Shown here piece after piece: positions 13,372 to 27,422 of a DNA stretch of 64,000 nucleotides. Source of the DNA: Patagioenas fasciata. Taxonomy: Eukaryota; Chordata; Aves; Columbiformes; Columbidae. The translations under genes and the position numbers were made by a program. The stretch's first letter is position 1. Each line of letters begins with the position of its first letter. The notes below the pieces were generated by a model, which saw nothing but the letters and a program-made list of their open reading frames with translations, did not search any database and was not told where the DNA came from. The stretch lies in NCBI RefSeq assembly GCF_037038585.1, contig NC_092521.1:108268105-108332104 (forward strand), read 5' to 3'.

Positions 13372-14308
13372 CTATGCAGAAGAGGAAAGATGCCACTAGT
13401 GAGGAGAACACCAAATTTTGACAAAAATAAAGGATCTCACTACTCCTTCGAGCTAAGCCAAAGCTACCTGGGCAGTTCAATGTTACCATAGTTACTTGGT
13501 TTCCACTACTCTAATATTTATACATAGCTTAGTGGATGAAAGGACAAACCTACCACCAGTATGTCATTTTATAGGCATTTATATGACTGAAAGCTATGAG
13601 GCTGATCTTTATAATTTTTTTAATACGCTTTCAGTATTTGAAGTGGCAAATTTTAGTGGCAAATTTCTCCCATTAAGAGTTATGGTATAACATTTCTGTA
13701 CTGCAGGACAAGGCAGAGAAAACTGAGTTGTGTATGCATAAAATTAATCAGGATCCTTATTTCTGGAAGCAGCTGGTCAGAATGTATTCAGTTGAATGAC
13801 AATTCAAAGTTCAACTCTGGTATTGCTTAACATCATCTAGCACACTGAATGGGCCTTTTCTGGCACATAAGTTAGAGGAGAACTTGGCTGCTAAAAAACA
13901 AGGCAAGATCATGAGGGATTTTTGTCAAGAGCCATTAGTGTTTGACACAGATTCACGTTGAATCTGTTGCAACTGGAAATGTGCCCATGCCATTTCATAG
14001 AAATTAATCACTCTGTTAACGTAAGTAACTACAGTAAAGTAGCTCCCCACATGGAGGCTTAATATGTGGATTATATAAATGAGTATTTTGATTTGGTTAA
14101 AACTGAGTCTGAGGGGACAAACTAAGTGAGAACAAACCATTCCACTACGACAATGTGCTGAAACTGACTTACAAAAATCTCTATTCTGTTCAGGTGCAGT
14201 TTTCCCACATAGTCAACTGTTAACAAATAGTTTGAATATGTTACCAACTGCAATTCAGCTGTCACTGTCATGTGCAAAGTTTCTTAGAAAAGCAGACATT
14301 TTTCCTAC
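13372..14308 (-). other. CNTNAP2: CNTNAP2 last intron (937 bp)
   Basis: It is bounded on the minus strand by a GTAGG donor at 14308 and an AG acceptor at 13373-13372. It is short for this gene, and no repeat or second exon was seen. The plus-strand frame at 13496-13690 has no recognisable features. Confidence 0.93.
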
Positions 14309-14380
14309 CTCCAATAATGGCAGAGTTTCTGTTAACTCCATCTCCTATAGCTTGACCGTTGTATGGGAAATCAGCACTGG
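14309..14380 (-). CDS. CNTNAP2: CNTNAP2 penultimate exon: extracellular stalk
   Basis: A 72-bp exon lies between an AG acceptor (ttatttacag, ending at 14381) and a GTAGG donor (starting at 14308). It is too short to form a long open frame. Read in the phase set by its neighbours, it gives [20 protein letters not shown] followed by AIIG; the final Gly is split with the next exon. This is the linker between the last laminin-G domain and the transmembrane helix. Phase is consistent on both sides: the previous exon ends with one base of a codon, and this exon's first two bases complete Ala (GCC). As I remember it, the human stalk reads FPYNPGQGQAIRNGVNRNS, so this copy appears three residues shorter in the middle. 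There is no sign of damage. Confidence 0.95.
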
Positions 14381-17300
14381 CTGTAAATAAGGAATTAAAG
14401 ATTCATGGTGCAGTATTAGTGAAACTTCACACAGTAGTTCAGAATACATCCAACATCCTAAGATACAATCTAAAGAAAATAATGATCACTAAATATTTAT
14501 CCAAAGAAGAAGAAAAGAAAAAATAATTTACTATTAACTAATCCCTCAGAACTTCTTGCTTCCTTCTCTTAAGAAAAATAAAAATAAAATAAAGGAGGCT
14601 ACCCTCAGTAAGCATTGCTGTTAACACAGAAAGTCATTTTGTTACCCTACTAACACAAATTCAGTAACTTTCTTTAGCACAAAACCAAACAAAACCAGTA
14701 CAAGTTTAAAGAATCAGTACAGGTTTAAAGTAGAATTTGGATGGTGGTCTTGGTTTTAACCCCCAGAAAACATCACAGAGGCTTTTCAAGGCCAATCTCA
14801 TAAATTAAACCTATCATCAACATTTTCTTTATAGACAGACATACCAGCTAGACACTGCAGTGACTAAGCAGGCCCAGGGAGCTCAGCAAGTGGTTGCAAT
14901 TATTTCCTTCTTTTCCACTGGACTATGGCATTGATTTTGAAATAGAGAAATTGTTGGTAGATGTATTTAACTGGAGACTGGATAAGTTGTGCCCTGCTGC
15001 AACTGCTGGAGAACCAGGAGTGATGTTGTGAAAAAATGAGCTTAGATGTTCATGCTTTTTTAAAGCATCTATGGCAGTGTTGGCAGATTATTATCACCAT
15101 AACTCATGAAATCCTGTTGAGTGACTCTTGTGTCAGCAGGAGACCTGCTTATCTGCTTTTATACTATGGTTTGGTTTAGTTTGACTGAAAAATTGTATCT
15201 AAAATCTCAGCCAAATGTGCAGTTATAGAATACCTTTTGCTACAGAAGTGTCTATACCAGTTTTTTACTGAATGTATTATTAGAGATGGATAGAGGAGGA
15301 AGAAAATACTAATTACTTTCTTTCTTAGGTGGAAGATCCCTTGAAATTCTTCTGAGCAGCAGTAGCTTCTCAAATGATCAGAAATAGATACAGACCAGGG
15401 GTCTAAGAACTGCAAAAGGGTAACGCCTGCCACAGCAATTAGGCAGAAGAGAACGTATGATGGCACATTCCTTGACCCTCCAAGGTGAACTTAAAAACAG
15501 AGCACTGTCACCAACAGGCACCAAGTGCAGCTATTTCAGATAGCAGTTATGTCATTCAAACACATAGTGATTCATCTCTGACCTTACTACGGTCACATTC
15601 CTTGGCAATATTAAGCACCTTTGTCAAGAAGACAACTAAGATTCTTTCTTCCATCATTGCTAAAATTCAGGAGACTAAACAAGGAAAGAACATGCTGAAG
15701 GAGGCTGACAAAGGGACAACAGTAATACTGATGCTCTGGTAAAAGCAGGTTGTAAAGAATAACTCCTAAAATGTTTTAAAATGACTAGACAGATAAAATT
15801 AGTATTGTTACTACTGACGCTCATGTTTCATGGGAATCTAAATCACAGTGGTATAATAACTAATTTGAATGGTTGTAATATGCAGATGAAGTACAGGGCG
15901 AGTTGCTAATGGACAAGTGTGTACCTTCATTTCTCTGTCGCAGTTAGGAACACTTCTTTTCTGTTCAGATTCTTCCATTATCATTGTGACATCAATTTTT
16001 ACTACATCTCAGCAAGCGCTGTCACACTGCCTGATGCTTCTACCTCAACAGTTTCAAATCATGACTTGCCCAGAGCAAATGTGTGCCACGGAGCTCCGAT
16101 TCTGTGTGTAGTTACCCTGCAAAGCCCATGTGGACAGCAAGTGGGTTGAGAATGGAATGTAAGGTACGTCTGGGAAGGATACCGCAGGAGTTTTGGCCTA
16201 CATACTGTGCGATTTAATTGTTAGCTGAGGCCACGAATAGGATTATTCAGTTTTCTTTTATTACCTGTTCTACAAAGTTGGTTTTGAACAGCTGATTCCC
16301 ATTTGGTCTGGGGACTGTACTGGAAGGGCTTCCTTACCTTAAGAGCTTTTTCTGAATCTTCCCTACGTTTCTCTGAGCAGCCAAGGTCTCACTTGTGTGA
16401 ATCAAAATATAAAAAACAGAGCAGAGAGCTACCCTGGAAAACCCTGGTGCAAGAGATGTGCTGCCAGTTCCCTGAAATCCTCCGCTCACACAATTGTGGC
16501 ACAGAGCCAGTGGTTTGCTGTCAGGACACACCAAAGACATTTTCCTAAAACATGCAGCTAGTGCAAGGACAGACTAAACTGCACCAGCAAATGCTGAGCT
16601 CATCTGTGGCTTATGAGCATCACTTCATCTGATTCCCTTTCAGAATCCAAGCTGGGCGATGCTGTTCTTTGCAACATGTCTTTCCACAGCAGGCCATTGG
16701 GTTTGCTTCAAACACTATCATCCTGAAGCTAATTTACGTAAAAGGACACAGCATACTTTGCTTTTTCTTTAATGGGGTGTTGTTTACGAGGCCTTAGTTG
16801 CAATAAGCACAGAGTAAATCTACAGAGCCTGTTATTAGATTTTGCACTTTTCAACTTTCTGTTATTAGTCTCAGGGTAAATGGGGTTAAAGAAACTTTGC
16901 GGCACTTAAAAGAGTGATTAAAGACTGACTGCAGGCAAAATCCATGTTTTGGTCATCATTTTAATGACATTTGAAATTTTAGATGACCACAAAAATGCAG
17001 TAGGAGACCTACCATCATCCAGCACGGTTGGCATGGTCATTGCCACAGCCAGCTGCAGTTCAGCAGCACTTGCTGAATGGAAAGGGGAGATGGGACTGGA
17101 TAAACAGACCATGATTAGGATTTAGATGTTAAAGATGACAGATGTGGTTGTTTAACAGAGTGAATAATAATTTTGCTTCATTACAGTAGGCATGATTTTG
17201 CATCTGCCATTTGCAGAGGCAGGGTTTTCACAATGGATCCCACATAAAAGCCTTCTGCAAATTCACAAAATTGAAATACAAAACAGCCCTGTTAAAGTAG

Positions 17301-20300
17301 AAAAGTAGTCCAGAAAGTAGGTGTGAGCAGAGAAATCTGAAAAAGGCTGTTCAGTAAATGCAAGGGGAAAACCAACACCAAATGGGGAAACTTTTCAGTT
17401 AGAGAGCAGTACTAAGAATTACAAAGTAAAAGGCAAATCTCATTTTGACATACACTGCCAGGTCTGTCACATATAAGCCACTGGAAGTAACTTTTTTAAC
17501 TAAAATTTTTTGCTGAGTGGGCAAGTCTTAGTTAAAACACACCATGCTACAAAAGAAGATACCGTTTATATTTCTTCCAAAAAAGGAACGGTGGACATGA
17601 TCACAAGTCTAAAATAAACAATGGATGAAACCTGTGAAATGCTAGAAACTGAGTTTGTTCAGCCTAGAACTAACACAGGTTGCGAGGCTGCTGTGACCTT
17701 TCAGCTTTACAGATGTCCACAATTGTGAGAAGTATTCTCCCATTATTGAGACCATCTATATTTTAACATAAATACGAACCAGAGACACAACTCTAACAAC
17801 CGGATGTGGTGATCACAGAGCAGTCCTTATTAAAGCCCGTAAGTACAGAAACTAATCAACTTGACTCTTGATAGTAGAAACTAATGTACAGTCACAGTTG
17901 ATTTCCCCTTCCTAAGGGGACTGGATTACAAGAGAAACTCTGAATACATGCACAGAAATGATAGAGCAGGAGTAAACAACTCCATTACACAGTCCTGCAT
18001 CAAAGGTGGACACCACAGTCTGTAGACTTTACTTGCCCTTTCTTGCTCATCCCACTGCCCATGTTTGCCTCAACCACTGCTCTCCCAAGTGTGGCTCTGT
18101 AAAGAGCTCTCATGACAAGTAAACTACAGCAATTCAGAAAAAGAAAAAAAACAAACCAAAGCCTTATTAAAAATGCTGTATGCTTTTATGCTGCCAAGGA
18201 AAAAAGTTAAAATTCCTCCCCCCTTTTTTTTAAACTTTAATAACACATCTATTTTTTTCCTACTTCTCCAAGCTGAAAACAGGGAAAGGAGGAAACTGCC
18301 ATTCCTCCTGCTTTTCTAGGCATTTGAGAGCAGATTCTGAGGGAGCACTGTTTAACATTAAACTCTGCTAACAGAGTTTAATTAAAGTACCACTGATATC
18401 AGCTTAAGTATACAACTGAGAATTTAGCTGCAGATAATATTAAACATTTCCAAGTTAAAAAAAAATACCCACACCCAACCACAAAATATTTGAGAGATAT
18501 TATTAACCACAACTATATTATTTGTAAAAGGTTATTTTTGTTCTAGCATGATATGTGGGGACAATCATTACTCCCTGAGTTTTTAGTGATGCCTCAACTG
18601 TAGCATTATACACTCACAAGTAAACCCCTAATATGAATCATTTTTCTGTCTCTACGGAAATAGAAGTCTTCACAGTCACAGACTTAACAATGGTTTTGGT
18701 GTGAATTACAGGATACTGGAAAAAGTACACCCATATAGTAATTCTGAAGCTACCAGAACAGACATGCAGGCTTTTGACTTTAAAAATGTCATTTTCTTCT
18801 TTCTGTCATCAGTAATGCAAATTATTTGGAACATGAAATCCTCAACATAAGCTCAAAATTCACAAATTTATTCAATTCTTTGCAACCTTCTTTGTTGGGA
18901 GGAAAGGGAGAAAACAAAATGAGAAAAAAAGTTCATAAATGACTAAAAGTCCTTCAATGCATCGGTGCTATTAAGAACAATTATTTAAACTAAGTTTTTT
19001 TAGGTATGTTCTGTTAGATCAAAAACATTTTGAAGGCTTCTGTTATTTTTTTCTAAGATTTTTTCACTGAATCTCAAGCGTTTTTACTGACAGTTATTGG
19101 TGAGCTCTGCTGAGAGAGACAGACATGCACAGATATGATGGAAAACACAAAACCCACATTTTTACATTTTCGTTGTGAAGGGTCTCCAATTGTGTCTTTT
19201 TATTCTAATGTGAAATGAGGATAAATTTAAAAATCCTCTGAAATCATGGTTTAGTAGAAAATTGTCCTCTGAACAACCCTTCTGTAGGCAAATGCCTGGG
19301 ACAGTGTGGGAAAGTAAGTGTGGATTATAGAAGAAAGAGCAGTTGGATGTTTCTGTTAAAACAGCATGAGTTTTGGAGTGAACAATGGAAATGCCAACAA
19401 TGAACAAGGGCAGCACTGGAGGGAAATCCACTGAATGATGTTCCAATGATTGACCACTCCATGGTCAATGAACTAGGACAATGCAAATTCTCACCACTAG
19501 ACATGACAGTTGGCAACTCAGTAAGTCATGATAGTTGTTTCTGAACCAGCTCTGTTATTAGGCCTTGAATTTCATTCTGCAGGTGAACTTTGCTGTCCAC
19601 ACCCTTAAGCAGAGGAGGAAATGCAGTTTTATGAATGGCTTGCTTCAAAAGGGCAGCACAATGTCCTTTCAGTCTTAAAAAGCAATCTTCCTAGCAAAGG
19701 GACAGAAAAACCTGCGCCTCATTAGGAGACTCATCTTTGCAGCTTAAACTGTCCCAAATCAGTTCTGGATGAAATACGGAACATGGAACACATTCCTGTT
19801 CTGTCGGTTGGAAGGTGTTAGATGCTTTTCTGCTTTGCCATTTGTATGGTCATTTCCCAATAGTAACTTTTACACTTCCTTTTGCATAGAATCAAGTAAT
19901 TGTACAAAGTAGTGGAAGGCAAGACCAAAACACTTTACTAACTGGTACTTGTTTACTACAGGATTTTCTTCCTTAGTTTAAAAGGACAGCAGACATTTAG
20001 CATCATTATTGCATTGTGTTTATTTGCAGTTTGAACTTCAGCAAGTTCTGTCTCAGAAGCAGCATTTTGAACATTCGCTCTGTTAAATTTCCAATTCCTA
20101 TGCAGCACATTAGAGCACCCTCATCACTCAAAGACCTAAACTCACCTGTGTTTTAATTCCTGGTATTAGCATCTGTCTCACACTGGATCTCACTATGACT
20201 CCAGACAAGAACTGTATTAGTCATGCTGGCCTAAGCTATCACCTTCATGAAAATTTTATGAGCAGTGCTTACATTTCACCTGTTAAGGAAGACAAACAAA

Positions 20301-23300
20301 TACTTCCTTTTATAATTAATGGAGAATACAAAACTCTTTGGTGGTCTCAAAGGAACAGCAGAGTTAAGTGCTGATCAAAGACTAGCTGTATATGGCTAAT
20401 TGCTGACAATGGACCCACAGGGAATACTTGAAAGAAACAAAGAAACAAACAAAAAAACAACAACAAAACTAAAACAAAACAAAAAAATAAAAAATCCAAC
20501 CCAATGAACAAGAATACAAAACAAAACTGTAAACTTATGACAGTTAGAAAAAAAATTATGGACTCTGTTTATTGAGGTCATTGGAAGAAAAAGTTTCTCA
20601 CAGACAGAATACGAACAACAATATCAGGTTTTGCACTTTCAGCATTCATGCGCTTATAAAAAAGACAGGCTTGGACTGGGAATGAGCAATGAGTCAGACT
20701 GGAGAATTTAAATCTAAATAAACTTTAATACCTGTAATGACCTGACTGTAGTCTCAAATAACCTCTTACACAGGAAGCGAAGTGCTTTTCAGCCTAAGGA
20801 AAGGAAAAAGAAGGCAGTTGCATGAAGTGCTCAGGCATCTAAATGCTTCCATCTCTACTCCATTTTTTCCCTAATTTATGCCATTCTCAAGTTCCTGGTT
20901 AAAGTTAGTTCTTGTGGAAAAAATATAGTCTTTGCAGAGGATGGAAAACACCCTCTTTTTAATATTACCACCTTCTTGTCTTGATATTAGGTAGCAGCAT
21001 TAACATTCAAATCACTGCTTATGAAATAGCTACTATGCTGGTCACTCAAGGAATGCCAGAAGAATTTACAAGCTTGGCAGTCTGTCAGCTGTCTGACACA
21101 GTAGACAGTGCCAGGAATTTCACACTGAAATTATATATTGTTAAAGATAAGAAAACACTATGCATAATTGTGTGAAGGAACTAGATGAGACTGAAGGAGG
21201 CATTTTTATTCCAAATCAATAGACTTACAGTGATTCAAAGACAATAATTAAGCCATTTAAGGATGAAGCACTGATTGTGCCAAATTTCAGACAGATGCTC
21301 TTCCTAGTTAGCTACTTGATGGGGAGGAGAAAAGTAGAAGCTGTTGCATCTCAATGTTTCCTACCTAACTTCTTGCCTGCAAGAAACACTCGGTGCTTAG
21401 AAACTGAGACATGAATTTCTGCTAGACTTAATCGCTGTCTAAAACAAAATACCACCTCCCTGTTTGAAAAGAATTCAAGTCAACACTATGGACTTCAGAA
21501 ACAATATTTATATTGGGAGAACTAGGGATGAATGCTGGTCACTCCCAGAAGAGGAAACCTGATTTTGCTGTCAGTGGAAGAATCTGCTCACCCACAGGGC
21601 AAGTTGCAAGTGTATCTTCCATCTCTTGTATAAGAAGTATAAATATTAAACTTAGCTTACTGGCAGACAAAGAGCATCCCAATGTTTACACGTTCATTTA
21701 AAAAACCCAGCCACCCCGTGTGATCAGTAACTTCAAAGAGAGAATCTGGCGTCTTTCTCTGATTGCAGTACAGGTCACTAATTCTGTTTGCTACGCTTGA
21801 AAAAGGAGGGGCATCATTTTATCCTAGCAACTGCCTTCACATCCATTTCTAATTTTGCCAGCACCTAGGAGATCAAATTTAGATATGTAAGGCTGCATCA
21901 CGAACAAAAGTGGTGCATCTGTCCTCTCACCCAACTCACTTGCCCCTTGCAGTTAGCCTGGAAAAGTGACCCTGCTCCCCTGCTGTCCCTTAGAGGGGAG
22001 ACTGAGTGCTGCATCACACTTTACCATTGACGCTAATCCTCCTGCTGTTGGATTCACTGATGCATATAGGATGCTTTCAATGTCTGTGGCCAGGAGAATA
22101 TCCTTTTGTTCACGTGTTTGTAACCTAAGACCGTTTTGAGGGCTAAATGGCTGCCCTCCAGCAAGTAAAGCCTTTGATCCTTCCTTCCCACTGTGCAGTA
22201 CTTGACAAGGGCAAGAGCTATTTCCCCTTTCAGTTGCCACATCCATGCTAGCGCACGTCTGACACAGCTTCTCCTCAGATGCTGCTGCTCTGCCCTCTGA
22301 GATGTGGGTACCAGTGGTCCAAGTGTGGGATGGCAAGCCAGCCGATGGCATCTGAATCCAGAAGGTGACCTTCATCACTGTCACCAGTAACAGGAGTGGC
22401 ACTTTCTTTCAGTTCAGAAATTGACTATCTTTTGCTTGGCAAAGACAACTAGTTGGCCAACTAGGCAAACATGGATGATACGGCCAATATTGAGCCCTCC
22501 CACTCCCTTCTGCCATCACTTGTTAAAGGACGAATTTGTAACAAAAGGGAGTTGATCATACAGGCAGTTGTTTTAATCTTGATGACAGTGGTGCATGGCT
22601 TCATACAATGTCTTTGCCAGCCATGTTCAGTACAGGTTTCAAAGTAAGCTGTTGATTCTTTCATCTTCTACAAAACTAAATAACATTTAGGGTTTAAAAA
22701 CATACAGTCAATAAAAAAGTGACACCACTTGGAAGAACATTCCAGATGTAGCATTTAATCCCACTCAATTTAATTCTTATAATGTTGATGCTAATAAGGG
22801 TTTAACTAAATCCCACGTTAAATACTCTAAATGCCATTCTGTTCGTAATCAGAATAAATGCATCTTGCAGCTGCACAGTGCCATGGCAGCTTAGAGGTGC
22901 TAAAGCATGGTTTGTCAACTGTTGTATATGCCTTGACTCTTCTGTTATCATTTCCTTTTACTAAATTTAAGATCAGGTAGCTTGGCAAGCTGGAGCACAT
23001 TTTACCTAAAATGGAGAGGCACATACATGTAGTAGGTTTTTTTTAATCCTTTTTTATAGAAATAAGAAAAGCGTGGAAGTAAAACCTTATTAGTAAAGTG
23101 CAGAACCTTTATCTTAGATAAAAACACTCACAAACTAAAGAACTCCACCCCAATAATATGTTTCTGCTGATTTTAAGTACAGGGCTTTTCAGTTGTAGGA
23201 GTTTATTTACTACAAAAATAATCATCTGTTTGGGCTTTTGTTTCCTTCTCTAAAATGAGCAAGGTGTCAGTTATTATTGACATACAACTTTGCTAATTTG

Positions 23301-26300
23301 AACGGAGTGCTATTAAAAAACCCTTGGAGATTGTTTTGGTTTGTTTTTTTTTTAACATATGCTACAGCAATAGATATTAAAACATGCATACTGATATAGT
23401 TAAAGGCATGCAGTTTTAACTTTTGTTTTCAAAAGTATGCCAGACAGGTAATTCGCTGGGTTTAGACAATATGTAAAGGCAGGACATCTAACTTTTAAAT
23501 AAGATGGTAATTGATCAGGCTCTCTTTTCCCTCCTTTCTACACTCCTTTTGATGTAACCAAGGCAAATCGGACTGTCTGACACGAACTGAGATAATACAG
23601 ATGGAAGGAAAATACAGGAGGGGAACTAAGACTGATGATCTGCTTGAGTTTGATTACTGACTTTTAAATCACTAGAAGTCATATGCTAGAAAGGAATGAC
23701 TTGTGGAATTCCTGCACTTCATCAACACCAAGAAAGGATCACCATAGCAACAGGAAGATTATGCATTGTATGAATACTCACAAGCTGAAAAAGATAATAG
23801 TTTAAGATAATTTCCCAGTAGCATGGCAAAATGCCAGCCAGGGGTGGGGAGGGAGGGAAGTGGCATTTTTACAATGACAAATACATCTATAAAGAACAAA
23901 TGTTGTGAATGTGAAATATATGTGAATTCAAGGCTACTAGAAAGAGTAAGATCATGAATTGAGAAGCTGTACAGTCCATTTGTCTGGGGAGTAAATCAAC
24001 AAGGTTTCTTATTCATAAACCCCTGAACTTGTTTCTAAGGGTCAACTGCAAGTGACTGATGCATGTCTTTATGATTTTCCCTTTAGCCTTTCTGTTCACG
24101 CATCCAAAATGTTTTGCAGCTAGCAGGAGGCATCCATGGAGTAACTACATAGAAGAGTTTAAGGCAAACATTTCATGTAGGTCACCCATCAGGCAGAACC
24201 TGCTTAACATTTGGTAATTACTCCTAAGGTCTGATCCAGCACTGCAGTTTAGAGGTGAAAAGATCATTCCATTTGCTGTCTGTTGTATCTATCCTATTTA
24301 AACACTTATTTGATCCCCTCCTATAGCATTTTTCAATCCTCAGTGTTCAATTCTACAGTATTTGAGAAACAAACCTACAAATCCACATTTAACTCAAAAT
24401 ATGAATCGGGATAAGTGTGGAGTATGTCACTGAACGAGATTTAAACCATGACAATTACCAGAAAATTTTTCCTGATATTGTATTTTCACTATGAACCACC
24501 CATCCTCAACTCTCATGTTCTGTTAACATCTATTTAAAATGAAGTAAGAAAACCAATAAAAATTACAGATGAAAACGTTTTTTAAATTAGAAACCCTCTA
24601 CAAAGTAACTGCTGCTTTCAAAGCCATGTTCTTTGCAACCATTCCTTTGTGGCAGAGCATCTGTGGCTTTTGTTTTAGCACAACTGCAAGTGTTTCTGTG
24701 AATTTCAAAAGGGCTTTTTGTCTTTACCACTTCAGCTGGTTTAGTGAAGGAGCAAATTCATGATGAGAGTACCAAGACTATTCCAGCTCTGGAGCCAAGA
24801 GGAAACATTACTTATACCTTTGATTTTTCCATTTTCTCTTTCAACACAATTTGTATGAGCAAGTCTTGTAGTGGGGTTTGGGAAACATAAAAAAAATCAC
24901 CAGTGCAACCTAAAGCAAAGCGACACTGATGCCAAATGCATGTACCAGTCATCAAGATCACCTGTGTGTGAGGTTACACAGTCTACAGTATATATTTTTC
25001 CTGAGACTGAAACACAGATGGCTGTGTCAGACCATCAGAGATACTTTCACAAAGACTGAGTCGTTCTTACCTGATACCAATAAATGAGTTGCCATGATGC
25101 CTCCTCTTTATGCCGTGGAAATGTCACTCAGAGTGAAAGTCAGGAATGGTTCACCCACGCTCGTATGTCCTTTCACTCCTGTCCCAGTGAAACAACACCC
25201 CCTTGCTGTGAAAACTCTTTCTACTGTGACTCACCTGACACTGTCGTTCCCTTCAGTGTACAGCAGTCTCCCACTAGAGGTATTTAAAGCAATATGATCT
25301 TTTCCCTCTACTGCTGCAGAACACTGGAGAGGATAATAGGAGGGGTCCTGAGCTGACAGTCATACTAAAGCTTATAATGATCAAAAATGAAGGTGGGTCA
25401 CTTGCATTCTGTCTGCCCATGACTTGAAACAGTCAAGTCTGGCTACAGCAATCAGATTTTTTTGCTCAGCAAAAATTAACAGACAGCTTGAGCCAACCTA
25501 ATTGCATGCTGTACGTTCCCTGATATCCTTCATGCTGGCTCCATGATCAAATACTACAATTAATTCAGAAGAAAAAAGGTAAATTTGTAATCTGTCAGGT
25601 AACAAAGTTCAATGAACTCAGCAAAAGTTTTCAAAACGAGACTGAGCTAACACAAGGACGAGCGTAGTAGCACATGGAAAGAACAAATAACAGGAGCTAT
25701 GAGGAACAGTTCAAATATCCTGAATAAATCTAATCATGGTCTTTTACTAGCTTGCAGTCAAAGTAAGTGCAGGAAAAACAAACCAACGAAAGTTAGCACC
25801 AAAACTCATTAGCTGCGCAAGATTCATAGCAGCAGTGCATCCTCAAGTTGTTTATGGCACACTTTTCAAAGACATGAGCCAGTGAAATATCCTTCAGGAA
25901 ATGTGCTTTTACAGAAAGAGCACAGAACACAACCTTCAGGTACAAACTGACCTAATAATTTCAGAGAAGAAAGGGACAATGAAGTTGCAATGAAAAGAAT
26001 CAAGTACGAGATTGCATGTCACAAACAGTGAAGAGACGAACTGAACTCTTATAATGGCATGGCAGCAAGGAGGAAATAACATGTTTTAGAGCATGATGCT
26101 GCTTGTGTCAATGCTTGGGACCCTCAGCCTTGGAATATCTGCCTCTTCTTATAAACATCTGTCCTACTTCTCTACTGAAGAAAAGCTGAAAGGATATACT
26201 GCAAGGAGTTCCTTGACATTTGAAGGAAAAAAAAATCCAAAACCCAAAGGAATGACCTTGACACATACTTCTAAGAAAAACATATATACCTGTCCCCTCT

Positions 26301-27191
26301 TATACAAAAACTGGTGGTTGTATCCCCAAACACAATAGGCAAAGACTAATCAGAATAAAAATCATGATTGACAGAGTTTTTGCTCTAGCATTTTAATTTT
26401 ATACCACTGAAAATCCATCAGCTTTGCCTTTACATGTTCTAATTTACACTGCTACAAGTGAAATCAGAATAAGGACAAAATACAAGAGAGGGGTCAACAA
26501 ACACTTGACCCTATAAATCTAGAGGGAAAATATTTTTTAAGTATTCAAAGAGAGAAAAAAATCCATTTCTAAAATTAGGCACAACGTATACTTTCAAAGT
26601 TGCAAAAGTAGAATGAGATTGCTGAGATCAGAAAATTGTTTTAGCTTTCAGTATGAGATGAATGCCATCATGACTAATTGGACTTCCCATTAAACATGGC
26701 CTAAGGAAAGCAGACATTTCAGAAAACAATTCAGCACTTTATATAAATATATTTACACATAAAATTAGATTTACTCTTTTTTTGTATGAAACTGACTACA
26801 ATATACTCACTTATTAGGAATACAGTGTAAGAAATGCTATTGTACCTATTTATTTGTAACTGAAATTTTTTGCTGACTACATACCCAATATGACAATGAA
26901 AGTGCTATCACAGCATGAGGTAAAAAAGCAACATTCAAAGAATGTAAGACTTACGGAAAAGAAAAATAAAGCAGAGTATTAAAAAAAAGGCAAAGAAAAT
27001 ATCCTGTAACTGCACTTAGAAGCGGTGGCTAATTTCCATCATTCCAGTTTCACACTTCCTATCTTTATTACAGTCCTAGAGTCAGCTATCAATCGCATCC
27101 ACTCAGTTTTGGTTTTCCTTACAGAGGAAGGTGGATGTATTTCTTCTCTGAACTGCTCCACTGAGCTAACGTGGCATGAACCCCAGCTTAC
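14381..27191 (-). other. CNTNAP2: CNTNAP2 intron between the laminin-G end exon and the stalk exon (12.8 kb)
   Basis: The intron is bounded by a strong GTAAGC donor at 27191 and the acceptor at 14381-14382. I found no further exon of this gene and no clear transposon. It holds simple sequence: an A/C-rich tract at 20430-20495, a 19-bp imperfect tandem duplication (unit of the form cagtacaagtttaaag) near 14697-14735, and several A or T runs. The 149-codon minus-strand frame at 21953-22402 lies in slightly GC-richer DNA, has no recognisable domain, and is probably chance. A donor-like CAG|GTAAGA at about 25064 has no believable exon in front of it. Confidence 0.85.
20430..20495. repeat. A/C-rich simple sequence
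   Basis: A run of irregular aaac, aac and aaaac units on the plus strand, inside a CNTNAP2 intron. It creates a spurious Phe/Val-rich frame on the opposite strand. Confidence 0.8.
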
Positions 27192-27422
27192 CTGAGTCTA
27201 AGTGCCATGGGTCGGTAGCAGCCGACATTGGTGGAATGGTGAGTGGAGATGCTCCGCAGTTGGATTCCACCAGCTCTCCTTCGACGTGAACGTGAGAGGA
27301 TGCGTTGGTAGGTCTCAGAGCTGCTTTGAGTGGAGCAATCTGGTTGAACCGCACTCTCGATAGGCAGCCAGTGAATCCTGGGGTGTTGTATTTATATATA
27401 TCTTGGTCAATCTTCCCAATTT
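27192..27422 (-). CDS. CNTNAP2: CNTNAP2 exon encoding the end of the fourth laminin-G domain
   Basis: This 231-bp exon starts at 27422 after an AG acceptor (ttcccatag) and ends at 27192 before a CAG|GTAAGC donor. It opens with two bases (AA) of a split codon, then reads [20 protein letters not shown], continues through [20 protein letters not shown] and a VESNCGAS block, and ends TDPWHLDS plus one base. The GCL and NCG cysteines are placed like the C-terminal disulfide pair of neurexin-type laminin-G domains, and NAS is an N-glycosylation sequon. It is close to mammalian CNTNAP2 as I remember it; WHLDHLDS there is WHLDS here, a three-residue difference at the exon end. The extracellular region of Caspr2 binds contactin-2 (TAG-1). 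No frameshift or stop was seen. Confidence 0.97.

Noticed and set aside
13372-13489. Extension of the last-exon reading frame up to an ATG at 13489
   Set aside because: The frame runs through the intron. The AG acceptor at 13373-13372 and the phase match to the 72-bp exon show that the exon begins at 13371.
15485-15742. Plus-strand frame containing KEADKGTTVILM, reminiscent of the ADKG motif of Penelope-like reverse transcriptases
   Set aside because: Only this short string is similar. No fingers, palm or GIY-YIG endonuclease residues appear in any frame nearby, so chance is more likely.
21953-22402. 149-codon minus-strand ORF in the 12.8-kb intron
   Set aside because: It has no recognisable domain, no splice-site context as an exon, and lies in a locally GC-richer patch where stops are rarer.
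27166-27191. Continuation of the exon 27192-27422 frame (GKLGFMPR) to a stop at 27166
   Set aside because: This is read-through into the intron past a CAG|GTAAGC donor. The next exon at 14380 restores the expected Caspr2 sequence.
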